A DNA stretch of 48,560 nucleotides, from positions 1-48,560 of the forward strand of contig DATHRZ010000011.1 in NCBI GenBank assembly GCA_035464655.1, read 5' to 3'. A program made the translations under genes and the position numbers. Below, one piece after another: positions 23,656 to 30,761 of the stretch (position 1 is the first letter of the stretch; every line of letters begins with the position of its first letter). The notes beneath the pieces were generated by a model. It was not told where the DNA came from and made no database searches. It saw only the letters and a program-made list of their open reading frames with translations. The stretch is from JARFPW01 sp035464655 (lineage in GTDB: Bacteria; Gemmatimonadota; Gemmatimonadetes; Palauibacterales; Palauibacteraceae).

Positions 23656-24771
23656 ATGGAACGGAACGGATCCAAAGCCTCCGCCTCCCCCCAGGGATTC
23701 CGCGGGCGCGGCACCGCCGACAACCCGCCAAACCGGTTCCTCCCGATCACCGTCGAACGCGACGACTGGACGCTGGCCGAAGACCCGGCGCCCGACACCA
23801 TCCTCCTGCGCGACACCTCGCGTTCGATCCTGGCGACCAACGACAGTCCGGATGTTGGCTTCGACGTAAGTATCAATCCCTACAGGGGTTGCAGTCATGG
23901 ATGCAGTTATTGCTACGCACGACCAACCCATGAGTATTTGGGCTTCTCGGCCGGCCTCGACTTCGAGACGAAGATCCTGGTCAAGGAGGACGCGGCGGAG
24001 CTGCTGCGGGCGGAGCTGACGAAGCGGTCGTGGACACCGCAGCCGATCGCGATCAGCGGAGTCACCGACGCTTACCAGCCAGCGGAGCGGAGACTGCGTG
24101 TGACCCGGGCCTGCCTCGAGGTGCTCGCTGAATTTCGTAACCCGGTGGTAATCGTGACGAAGTCACACCTCGTGACGAGGGACATAGATCTGCTGGGCGA
24201 TTTGGCGACGCACGGGGCGGCGAAGGCGCTCCTCTCGGTCACGACGCTCGACGGAGAGCTCGCTCGGAAGCTGGAGCCCCGGGCGGCCGCACCACAGCGG
24301 CGCCTCGACGCGATCCGGCGCATTGCGGAGGCCGGGATCCCCACCGGCGTGATCATCGGTCCGGTCATTCCCGGCCTCACCGACCATGAACTACCCGGCA
24401 TCCTCGAGGCCGCGGCGGCAGCCGGCGCCTCGAGCGCCAGCTACATTCTTCTCCGGCTCCCGCACGGCGTGAAGGAACTGTTCGCTGACTGGCTCGAGCG
24501 ACATGTTCCCGACAGGAAAGAAAAGGTGCTGGGCCGGGTGCGCGACGTGAGATCGGGCCGGCTTAACGACCCGCGGTTCAGATCGCGGATGCGCGGCGAG
24601 GGGCCTTACGCGGAGCAGATCCGCTCGATGTTCGAGATCGCGCGGCGGCGCCACGGCCTCGACCGACGCGGCGAGCCGCTGTCGACGGCGGCGTTTCGGC
24701 GCCAGACACCCGGCGGGCAGGGCGATTTGTTCGCCGCGGACGGAGCGACGGAACTCGAGGGAAGTGTCTGA
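23656..24771 (+). CDS. PA0069-family radical SAM protein (SplB-like)
   Basis: A 371-residue protein with radical SAM cluster motif C79-x3-C83-x2-C86 (YRGCSHGCSYCYARPTHEY). The N-terminal RGTADNPPNRF and the ISGVTDAYQPAERRLRVTR segment are characteristic of the PA0069/Rv2578c family, distantly related to spore photoproduct lyase. SplB-type DNA photoproduct repair has been suggested for relatives, but function is unproven. It is followed after one base by a DUF488 gene, probably co-transcribed. Confidence 0.88.
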   Translation: MERNGSKASASPQGFRGRGTADNPPNRFLPITVERDDWTLAEDPAPDTILLRDTSRSILATNDSPDVGFDVSINPYRGCSHGCSYCYARPTHEYLGFSAGLDFETKILVKEDAAELLRAELTKRSWTPQPIAISGVTDAYQPAERRLRVTRACLEVLAEFRNPVVIVTKSHLVTRDIDLLGDLATHGAAKALLSVTTLDGELARKLEPRAAAPQRRLDAIRRIAEAGIPTGVIIGPVIPGLTDHELPGILEAAAAAGASSASYILLRLPHGVKELFADWLERHVPDRKEKVLGRVRDVRSGRLNDPRFRSRMRGEGPYAEQIRSMFEIARRRHGLDRRGEPLSTAAFRRQTPGGQGDLFAADGATELEGSV

Positions 24772-24772
24772 C

Positions 24773-25159
24773 ATGCCGATCCACGTCGTTCGCCTCGGCA
24801 CCCCCCGTTCGCCCGACGAGGGCCTGCGCATCGGGACCGTTCGCCGGCCGCCACGCGGCGTCCCGAAAGAGCGCTTCGCGGAGGACGACTGGTACGACGT
24901 CTGGCTCCCCGAGCTCGCCCCCAGCGCAGATCTGGTGAAGCAGGCGATGGCGTCCGAGTCGGACGCCGACTGGCGCGCCTTCGTTCGTAAGTATCGCCGG
25001 GAGATGTCGGCCCCCCCCGCGGCGCGACTGCTCGAGCTGCTCGCCGCCCTGTCTCACCAGACGAACCTGGCGGTCGGCTGTTACTGCGAGGACGAGGCGC
25101 GCTGCCATCGGTCGGAGCTGCGGACGCTGCTCGAGGAGGCGGGGGCCGTCGTGGCCTGA
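24773..25159 (+). CDS. DUF488 family protein
   Basis: A 128-residue protein with the family's closing motif CYCEDEARCHRSELRTLL, containing conserved C-x-C and CHR. The RFAEDDWYDVWLPELAPS region is also typical. ATG 24773 is chosen over the in-frame GTG 24764, because GAGGGAAG lies 8-12 bases upstream and the GTG would overlap the previous gene. The biochemical role of DUF488 is not established. Confidence 0.85.
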   Translation: MPIHVVRLGTPRSPDEGLRIGTVRRPPRGVPKERFAEDDWYDVWLPELAPSADLVKQAMASESDADWRAFVRKYRREMSAPPAARLLELLAALSHQTNLAVGCYCEDEARCHRSELRTLLEEAGAVVA

Positions 25160-25212
25160 CGCTCGATCGCTCAAGTCTGGCGTTCAGGAAGCCCTCAAAC
25201 GCTTGCGGGGCG

Positions 25213-25224
25213 ACTGAGCTCAGT
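25213..25224. repeat. Perfect 12-base palindrome at convergent gene ends
   Basis: ACTGAGCTCAGT spans the stop codon of the ABC permease gene (25220-25222), between it and the convergent DUF488 gene. Too short and loop-free to be a convincing terminator. Confidence 0.4.
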
Positions 25225-25939
25225 CCGCGGCGGAACGCGCGATGCGGTCGGCCAACCAGGGCGCGGCCGCCGCGAGGGCGCCCAGGAGCGCGGCCAGCGC
25301 CGCTGCGGCGAAGAGCGGCGAGGGCGTGGCGGCCGACCCCGCTCCCAGCGCGTCCAACCACACGTCGTGCAGCGGACGCAGCGGGTTCCACGTCTCGAGC
25401 ACGACCCACCACGATCCGGGGGTCGGCGTACGGAATACGCCAGCGGCATGCAGGGCGAACAGGGACAGCACGGCGCAGCCGAGCGCCGCCTCGCCGAGCG
25501 CCCGCACGAGCGCCGCGACGGCCACGCCGAGCAGGTTGGCGAACAACAGGGCGAGCGCCGTCGCGCCGAGGATGGCCGGCAGCAGGCCGACCGGCGCGTC
25601 CGACAGCACGACGAGGACCAGGTTCACCGGTAGCAGCTGCATCCAGTCGATGGCCGTCGAGGCGAGGGTGCGCTCGATCAGCCAGCGGCGGCCGCCGTAC
25701 CCGGTGAGCAGCACCTTCTCGGCCCAGCCCGACATCCCGTCGCGGATGAGCGGGATGCAGCTCCCGTAGGCTCCGAAGAACACGACAAACACGGCCACGA
25801 CCACCGCCCGGTGCGCGGCCGCCGCGCCGCTCGCAACGACCGGGACGAGCAGCAGCACGGGGACGAGCACGTTCCAGGTCAGCAGGCGCCGACGGCGCAG
25901 GGCGATCTGCCAGGTCAGTCGCCAGATGGTGCCGGTCAA
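25220..25939 (-). CDS. ABC transporter permease subunit (CcmB/ABC-2-like)
   Basis: A 239-residue integral membrane protein with about six hydrophobic helices after a basic N-terminus (WQIALRRRRLL). No specific signature pins the substrate. The topology and the directly upstream ATPase suggest an ABC-2-type exporter half. The start is taken as TTG 25939, where TTGA overlaps the ATPase stop; open frame continues upstream to 26275 but that part is antisense-like shadow inside the ATPase gene. It is the last gene of the Mrp/PCP_red/ferredoxin operon. Confidence 0.75.
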   Translation of the reverse strand: MTGTIWRLTWQIALRRRRLLTWNVLVPVLLLVPVVASGAAAAHRAVVVAVFVVFFGAYGSCIPLIRDGMSGWAEKVLLTGYGGRRWLIERTLASTAIDWMQLLPVNLVLVVLSDAPVGLLPAILGATALALLFANLLGVAVAALVRALGEAALGCAVLSLFALHAAGVFRTPTPGSWWVVLETWNPLRPLHDVWLDALGAGSAATPSPLFAAAALAALLGALAAAAPWLADRIARSAAD

Positions 25940-26847
25940 TCGACCTCTGGTACGGTGGGCAGCTCCACCCCCGTGTGTGCGAGAAACACGTCCGCCAGGC
26001 CGGGCTCGCGAACCCGGATCTCGCGCACCGGACAGGCGGCGGCCTCGAGCCACGCCCACACTTCGGGCAGGCGCCGCGAGGCGTCGCGGGCCGCCAGGGT
26101 CAGCCCCGCCACCGAGCGCACGACGAGCGTCAGGCCGTCGGGGGGTGCAGCGGACGGTGGCGGAGCGGCCGTCACGATCTCGAGCAAAGTCCGCGCCTCG
26201 AGGGCTGCGATCATGGTGGCCGGCGTCCCGCGGGCGGCGACGCGGCCGTCGTTCAGCAGCAACACCTGGTCGCACACCTGCTGGGCGAACCCCGCGTCGT
26301 TGGTCGCCAGCACGACGGTGAGCCCGTCACCCGAGTGTTCGGAGAGCATCGCGATCAGCCGGTCGCGCCCCGCCGGGTCGAGGCCGAGCGTCGGCTCGTC
26401 GAGCAATATGAGTTGCTGGTTGGCGGCGAATCCCTCGGCCAGCGCGAGCCGCCGGCGCATACCGAGCGAGAACTCCTCCACGGGACGATCGGCGTCGTCG
26501 CTCAGCCGATAGCAGCGCATGTAGAAGTCTGCGGTGAACCGGGCCTCCTCCGCGTCCATTCCGCGCAGGGCGAGGGTGGCGAGCAGGTTGTCGCGGGCCG
26601 ACAGCGGCTCGAGAAACGGGGTTCCGTCCGACACGACGGCCGGCGCGTCCTCGATCTCGATCGTGCCGGAGGTCGGGCGAAGCAGGCCGGCCAGCAGGCG
26701 GAGGAGGGTCGTCTTTCCGGATCCGTTCCGGCCGAGCAGGCCGACCACGTCGCCGGAGTAGGCCTCGAAGTCGATGCCGTCGAGCACCTTGCGGTCGGAC
26801 CGATAGCGGAAGCTCAGTCCGTCCACCCGAACCCGGCGCTCGCTCAT
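25936..26847 (-). CDS. ABC transporter ATP-binding protein
   Basis: A 303-residue ATPase: Walker A GRNGSGKTT (about 39-47), Q-loop region near VVSDGTPFLEPL, signature FSLGMRRRLALA, Walker B LILLDEPTLGLDP, and a C-terminal extension of about 90 residues. The signature is the SLGM(R)xR variant seen in export systems that work with ABC-2 permeases. It is encoded 28 bases after the ferredoxin gene and coupled to its permease. Cargo unknown; location suggests a cofactor- or metal-related role, which is inference. Confidence 0.9.
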   Translation of the reverse strand: MSERRVRVDGLSFRYRSDRKVLDGIDFEAYSGDVVGLLGRNGSGKTTLLRLLAGLLRPTSGTIEIEDAPAVVSDGTPFLEPLSARDNLLATLALRGMDAEEARFTADFYMRCYRLSDDADRPVEEFSLGMRRRLALAEGFAANQQLILLDEPTLGLDPAGRDRLIAMLSEHSGDGLTVVLATNDAGFAQQVCDQVLLLNDGRVAARGTPATMIAALEARTLLEIVTAAPPPSAAPPDGLTLVVRSVAGLTLAARDASRRLPEVWAWLEAAACPVREIRVREPGLADVFLAHTGVELPTVPEVD

Positions 26848-26875
26848 GGTTCCCCCGCGGGAGTCGGGATGGCGC

Positions 26876-27163
26876 TCAGTCGCCCGGAACGAGCTGGTGG
26901 CCGTCGGCGTCGGTGACCGTGATGGCGTCGACGGGACAGACCTCGCAGGCCTTGAGCAGCCGCTCGCGCTCGGCCTCGCCCGGCGTCGTCAGGACAGCGA
27001 TCCCCTCGTCGTCGAACTCGAAGGCCTCGGGCGCCTCGTCGATGCAGTCGCCGAACCCCACGCACAGCAGGCGGTCGATCGTCACGGTGAGGTCCCCCAC
27101 GCGACGGGTGACCTCGGGGTCGGCACCCGGAACCGCGTCGGCGGCCCTTGCCGGCTCCGTCAC
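26876..27163 (-). CDS. Single-cluster ferredoxin, probable [3Fe-4S] type
   Basis: A 95-residue electron carrier. Cluster ligands C34-V-G-F-G-D-C40 and C76-P (ACEVCPVDAI); the middle position of the usual C-x2-C-x2-C is F37, so only three canonical ligands remain and a [3Fe-4S] cluster is likely, unless C73 substitutes. The region after C40 (IDEAPEAFEFDDEG) matches the P450-type/Fer4_15 small ferredoxins. The start is GTG 27163 with GGAGGGG just upstream, overlapping the previous stop (GTGA). It could supply electrons to the radical SAM or other FeS enzymes of the nearby operon. Confidence 0.88.
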   Translation of the reverse strand: MTEPARAADAVPGADPEVTRRVGDLTVTIDRLLCVGFGDCIDEAPEAFEFDDEGIAVLTTPGEAERERLLKACEVCPVDAITVTDADGHQLVPGD

Positions 27164-27642
27164 ATCCCCTCCAGCCCGAGGTCGGAGCGGGCGCGGTCCA
27201 TCACGTCGGGCGTGATCTCGCTGATCCCGTTCTCCTTCGCGTAGTCCGTGTAGATGCGCTTCACCATGCCGCGCACGAAGCGGGGCACACCCTCGAGGCG
27301 CTCGACGGCGGCCAGGCTCCAGACGACGGACGGCGCGGGTCCGGACCGGTCGCGGGCCGGTGAGATGTCGGGCCCGGTGTCCGGTTCGTCCTCGACGAAC
27401 GCATCCTCGCGCCCACCGACCACGTTACTCCGCACGAGCTCGAGTGGCTGCCCGGGCACCTCGCGGCCGCCGATCTTGATCCCGAGCGACGACACGAGCT
27501 GGGTTTCCATCGGATTCGTCAACATCGCGACGATGCGCTCGCATTCGGGACAGCGGAAAGCGGCGGCGAGCGTGCCGTCGCCGGGCAGTTGCCGCTGCTC
27601 GAAAATCATCTGCTCATCGCATTCCACGCAGAGGAATTTCAT
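27160..27642 (-). CDS. Zinc-ribbon protein with C-terminal PCP_red domain
   Basis: A 160-residue protein. The N-terminus holds a C5-V-E-C8...C31-P-E-C34 ribbon; the middle 45-100 is a flexible acidic segment. Residues 106-155 (WSLAAVERLEGVPRFVRGMVKRIYTDYAKENG) align with the PCP_red domains of the radical SAM and USP proteins in the neighbouring operon. It overlaps the Mrp gene upstream and the ferredoxin gene downstream by four bases, so stoichiometric co-expression is likely. Possibly an adaptor that recruits ferredoxin or FeS-loading proteins to PCP_red partners (inference). Confidence 0.82.
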   Translation of the reverse strand: MKFLCVECDEQMIFEQRQLPGDGTLAAAFRCPECERIVAMLTNPMETQLVSSLGIKIGGREVPGQPLELVRSNVVGGREDAFVEDEPDTGPDISPARDRSGPAPSVVWSLAAVERLEGVPRFVRGMVKRIYTDYAKENGISEITPDVMDRARSDLGLEGM

Positions 27643-28523
27643 CGGATTGCCTCGATGATCGCGACCCCTACGGCGTCGAGGACGCCACCCGCCGCCGTGT
27701 CGTCGAGCAGCGGCGCGAGCTCGCCCGACTCCGCCAGCTCCGCGGCCCGCGGATCGAACGGAACGCGCCCGAGCAGCGGCGCCTCGTGCCGTGCGGCGAG
27801 ACGCGAACCCGCGTCGCCCGGGAACAGCGGCCGCGTCTCACCGCAATCCGGGCAAGCGTAGCCCGACATGTTCTCGACCACGCCGAGAATCGGCACGTCG
27901 CGATCGCCCGCCATTCGCATCGAGCGGGTGACGGCCGCCTCCGAGGCGCCCGACGGAATCGTGAGCACGACGATCCCGTCGAGCCTCGGCAGCAGTTCGT
28001 GCAGGTCGACGAGTCGCTGCGTGCCCGGAGGGAGGTCGACCAGCAGCAGGTCGAGTTCACCCCACTGCACGTCGGCCAGGAATTCGCGCAGCGCGCTCCG
28101 TTCCTGCGCCCCGCGCCACACGAAGCTTTCGGAGCCGGGCTCGCGCCAGGCGAGCGGCGCACCGTCCTCGAGGAGCAGGTCCATCGACATCACGCGCACG
28201 CCGTCCCCCGAGACGACCGGCCGCACCCCGCCCTCCGACACGACGAGCCCCGACGGGTCGACGCCCGACATCCGCGCCGCCGACGGCCCGACCAGGTCGG
28301 CGTCGAGCAACCCGACGTCGAGGCCGCGGCGTGCGCAGGCGGCGGCAAGCACGGCGGTCGCGAGACTCTTTCCGACCCCGCCCTTTCCACTCATCACGGC
28401 GACGCACGCTTTTACCTCCGCGAGGCGCGCCGCCACGCGCTCGTGCTGCTCCGTGACCTGCGCGACCATCCGCGACGTGTCGGGGGCGGTTAGATCGGTG
28501 TATGTGCGGTGTTCGATCGACAT
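27639..28523 (-). CDS. Mrp/NBP35-type P-loop ATPase (ParA superfamily)
   Basis: A 294-residue ATPase of the FeS-cluster carrier group. The deviant Walker A is GKGGVGKS (VMSGKGGVGKSLATAVLA), switch and Walker B regions are LLDADLVGPSAARM and LLLVDLPPGT, and there is a C-x2-C pair in GYACPDCGETRPLF at the position where Mrp/ApbC proteins hold a bridging cluster. No N-terminal DUF59 domain is present. ATG 28523 is preferred; an in-frame ATG at 28589 would add 22 unconserved residues. It is the first gene of a five-gene operon. Confidence 0.9.
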   Translation of the reverse strand: MSIEHRTYTDLTAPDTSRMVAQVTEQHERVAARLAEVKACVAVMSGKGGVGKSLATAVLAAACARRGLDVGLLDADLVGPSAARMSGVDPSGLVVSEGGVRPVVSGDGVRVMSMDLLLEDGAPLAWREPGSESFVWRGAQERSALREFLADVQWGELDLLLVDLPPGTQRLVDLHELLPRLDGIVVLTIPSGASEAAVTRSMRMAGDRDVPILGVVENMSGYACPDCGETRPLFPGDAGSRLAARHEAPLLGRVPFDPRAAELAESGELAPLLDDTAAGGVLDAVGVAIIEAIR

Positions 28524-28604
28524 GGGCTCAAGGTCCGGCTGGCCGGGTCGTTTGGCAACGTTTTCGCCGCGAGAGACTCGAGAACGCATCCGCCGCCCGA
28601 CGAG

Positions 28605-28642
28605 TGACGTCAGTATGACCGGTGGCGGCGGGCGCTTATACT
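28605..28642 (+). promoter_or_regulatory. Predicted promoter with adjacent TGACGTCA palindrome
   Basis: TATGAC (28614-28619), 17-base spacer, TATACT (28637-28642). One base upstream of the -35 is the perfect 8-base palindrome TGACGTCA (28605-28612), a possible operator half-site pair. Transcription is predicted to start about 28649, at an ATG that opens a short upstream ORF. Confidence 0.45.
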
Positions 28643-28648
28643 GCTCTC

Positions 28649-28726
28649 ATGGCCCACCGGGGGCTGGCCCACCGAGGGCTGTCCCCGTCGGCGCAAACTC
28701 GACCACCTTGCGAGAGGAACCCATGA
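28649..28726 (+). CDS. 25-codon upstream ORF coupled to the cupin-like gene
   Basis: ATG 28649 to TGA 28724-28726; the TGA overlaps the next gene's ATG (ATGA). The peptide starts MAHRGLAHRGLSPSAQ; the first ten codons contain the tandem-duplicated AHRGL. There is no ribosome site, but the predicted transcription start falls on or beside this ATG, so a leaderless message could be read. Whether it is translated is unknown; it may simply be an open leader. Confidence 0.3.
   Translation: MAHRGLAHRGLSPSAQTRPPCERNP
28651..28680. repeat. 15-base tandem repeat in leader
   Basis: GGCCCACCGGGGGCT followed directly by GGCCCACCGAGGGCT; one mismatch. It lies in the transcript leader of the cupin-like gene, within the short upstream ORF. 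Confidence 0.75.
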
Positions 28727-29013
28727 GAAGCCGCACCCTGCTGCTCATCGCCGTCTCTGTCGCCATTACACCGCTCGTAACCACCGACGCGATCGGTCAG
28801 GCAGTAGCCTCGGAGGCCGGCGCGGCGGCGCTGGTCACGCAGCAGGATCTGGTGTGGGTCGAGATCATCCCCGGCGTCGACGTCCAGGGGGAGTTCACGA
28901 ACCCGTACCCCGGCGAACAGGGTGCCGTGATGCGCTCCGGCGACTACTGGTACGTACCGGCCGGAATGGCGCACTCCAACGAGTGCGTCTCCGACGAGGC
29001 CTGCGTGATCTGA
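28723..29013 (+). CDS. Exported short cupin-like protein
   Basis: A 96-residue protein with a signal peptide (MRSRTLLLIAVSVAITPLVTTDAIGQA, split near residue 26). The mature part is a small beta-rich segment ending in GDYWYVPAGMAHSNECVSDEACVI; the G-D-x-W/Y-x-PAG-x-x-H pattern is the second motif of cupin folds, with H84 as a possible metal ligand. The protein stops right after the motif, shorter than a full cupin barrel, so it may be a C-terminally truncated member. The ribosome site AGAGGA precedes ATG 28723; the stop overlaps the next gene. Confidence 0.65.
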   Translation: MRSRTLLLIAVSVAITPLVTTDAIGQAVASEAGAAALVTQQDLVWVEIIPGVDVQGEFTNPYPGEQGAVMRSGDYWYVPAGMAHSNECVSDEACVI

Positions 29014-29216
29014 TGGGCGTCGTCGGCTTCCACCGTTTCCTGATCTCGGCCGCCATCCTGTTCTGCCTCGGGTATGGGGTGTACGAAGTCGTGCGCTACG
29101 GGGACGGTGCCGGAACCGGTGCCCTGGTGACGGGCATCGTATTCGTGGGGCTCGCTGCCGGCCTCGGCTACTATCTGGCCAACCTGGAGCGCTTCCTGCA
29201 CCGGAACGACGGCTGA
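29013..29216 (+). CDS. Small two-helix membrane protein
   Basis: A 67-residue protein with two hydrophobic helices (about 9-25 and 36-56) and a short basic end (NLERFLHRNDG). ATG 29013 overlaps the cupin-like gene's TGA (TGATG), and its own stop is directly followed by the next ATG. No family is recognised. Tight coupling on both sides makes it a real gene, probably acting with the HmuY-like protein. Confidence 0.75.
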   Translation: MGVVGFHRFLISAAILFCLGYGVYEVVRYGDGAGTGALVTGIVFVGLAAGLGYYLANLERFLHRNDG

Positions 29217-29858
29217 ATGGCCGGGGAGTTCGGTGGCCGGTCGGGCCGGACGCCCGCCTGGCTGTGGTTCGCGGGGCTCGGGTTCATGGCGGCGATCGGC
29301 CTCGTCGTAGCGGCGTCGGTCAGCCGGCCCGAGGCTCCGGTGTTCGCGCTGTCCCGCCTCGAAGCGCGGGAGGTTCCGACGGGGTTCGCGGGGCCCGATA
29401 CGGTGACGATCGACGCCCGCGACGGCGATTTCTGGACCCGCTTCGACCTCGGACGTGCAACGGTCGCCGAGGCCGGGGAACGCTGGGATCTCGCGGTAAA
29501 GCGCTATCGCTTAGTGGTCAACGGAGGCGAAGGATTCGTCGGGGTGGCGGGTGTGCGGCGCGTCGACGCGCCCTTCGAGAGCGTGGTCGAAGCGCCGCCG
29601 GACGGCTACGAATCGAGTCGTGTCACGGGCGGCGGCGACACGGTCAACGCGGCACTCGACGGCTGGTACGCCTATAGCCTGTTCTCCCATCTGCTCGAGC
29701 CCGAACCGGCCACCTTCGTCGTGCGCACGCACGACGGAAAGTACGCCAAGTTCGCCGTACTCGGATACTACTGTCCGGGCCCCGAACCGGGCTGTCTGAC
29801 GATCGAATACGCCTACCAGGGCGATGGATCACGTCGACTGCAGAGCATAGGGTTGTGA
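29217..29858 (+). CDS. HmuY-like membrane-anchored protein
   Basis: A 213-residue protein with one N-terminal helix (about 14-34, PAWLWFAGLGFMAAIGLVVAAS) and a beta-rich exported domain. RWDLAVKRYRLVVNGG, the DTVNAALDGWYAY segment, and the ending FVVRTHDGKYAKFAVLGYY match the HmuY family pattern (W-D-L...N-G-G, then V-R-T-x-D-G-K-Y-x-K). HmuY is a heme-binding protein in Bacteroidota; here heme binding is unproven. It begins on the base after the previous stop and closes a three-gene unit. Confidence 0.65.
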   Translation: MAGEFGGRSGRTPAWLWFAGLGFMAAIGLVVAASVSRPEAPVFALSRLEAREVPTGFAGPDTVTIDARDGDFWTRFDLGRATVAEAGERWDLAVKRYRLVVNGGEGFVGVAGVRRVDAPFESVVEAPPDGYESSRVTGGGDTVNAALDGWYAYSLFSHLLEPEPATFVVRTHDGKYAKFAVLGYYCPGPEPGCLTIEYAYQGDGSRRLQSIGL

Positions 29859-29972
29859 TCGGCGCGCTTCGCGACTGACGCCTGCCGGCCGGGAGCGCGC
29901 GGACCGAAGGATGCCGTACATTCCAGGTACATCTGCGGTTCGATTCACCTACTCGCGAACGAGCGATTTTCT

Positions 29973-30749
29973 TTGCACCACATAACCAGATTCTGGCTCC
30001 CGCTCATCGGCGTCGTGGTGGTAGCCTGCGGGTCCGACGATACGCCTACCCCGCCACGCATGGCGACGGATTCGCTCGCCCCGGCATTCGTCGCCGCGTC
30101 CGATACGGCGCCCGTCGCCGCGACTTCGCCCGCGTCCAGACCGGAGGCGTGGCGACTGGCGTTCGTCGACGTCGAGACCACGGGCCTGGTTCCGGGCTGG
30201 CACGAGATGATCGATCTCGGGGTCGTGATGACCGACCTCGACGGCCGGGCGCTCGACAGCCTGTTCATCCGCATTCAACCGTCGCATCCCGAGCGCACGG
30301 CGGACGGTGCGCGGGCCGTGAACGCGTTCGACGCGGAACGCTGGCGGCAGCTCGGGGCGCTGGCGCCGGCCGCTGCCGTCGACAGCCTTCGCGCCTTCCA
30401 TCGGCGCGTCGCGGGCAGCGGGCCGGTGCTTCTCGTCGCATTCAACAGCCAGTTCGACGCCGCCTTCCTCGACCACCTGTTTCGGGCCGAGGGCGCGAGC
30501 TGGCGCGAGCTCTACCACTACTTCGTCCTCGACATACCGTCGATGGCCTGGGCCCTGGGCTATCGTGAGTTGACGGGCGCGGCGCTGGCGGACCACCTGG
30601 GCGTGGAAGACGAGCCGCACGTGGCCGACGAGCACACGGGCATCACGGGAGCCCGGCTGAACGCCCGGCTGTATCGGGCGCTCAGGGCGCGCGGGATGGG
30701 CGCGCCCGTGGCGGGTACGTCTGTCGACACCCCCGCCCCGCAGGGCTGA
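29973..30749 (+). CDS. Lipoprotein with DEDD 3'-5' exonuclease fold
   Basis: A 258-residue protein with signal peptide and lipobox VVVACG (Cys 19), then a Pro/Ala/Thr linker to about residue 58. The rest is an RNase T/DnaQ-like domain: motif I D66-V-E68-T-T-G, motif II N158-S-Q-F-D162, and the motif III region H216-V-A-D-E-H221. Canonical DEDDh proteins have H-x4-D; here the fifth residue is His 221, not Asp, although D219 lies nearby, so catalysis may be altered or lost. An exported member of this family is unusual. The start is TTG 29973, with weak ribosome site; the signal peptide supports it. Confidence 0.75.
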   Translation: MHHITRFWLPLIGVVVVACGSDDTPTPPRMATDSLAPAFVAASDTAPVAATSPASRPEAWRLAFVDVETTGLVPGWHEMIDLGVVMTDLDGRALDSLFIRIQPSHPERTADGARAVNAFDAERWRQLGALAPAAAVDSLRAFHRRVAGSGPVLLVAFNSQFDAAFLDHLFRAEGASWRELYHYFVLDIPSMAWALGYRELTGAALADHLGVEDEPHVADEHTGITGARLNARLYRALRARGMGAPVAGTSVDTPAPQG

Positions 30750-30761
30750 CAGGGCCCGCGC

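Noticed and set aside
28723..29013. Cupin-like gene as a frameshifted pseudogene
   Set aside because: The stop overlaps the next ATG in a normal coupling arrangement, and I saw no continuing cupin sequence in other frames downstream; shortness alone is not enough.
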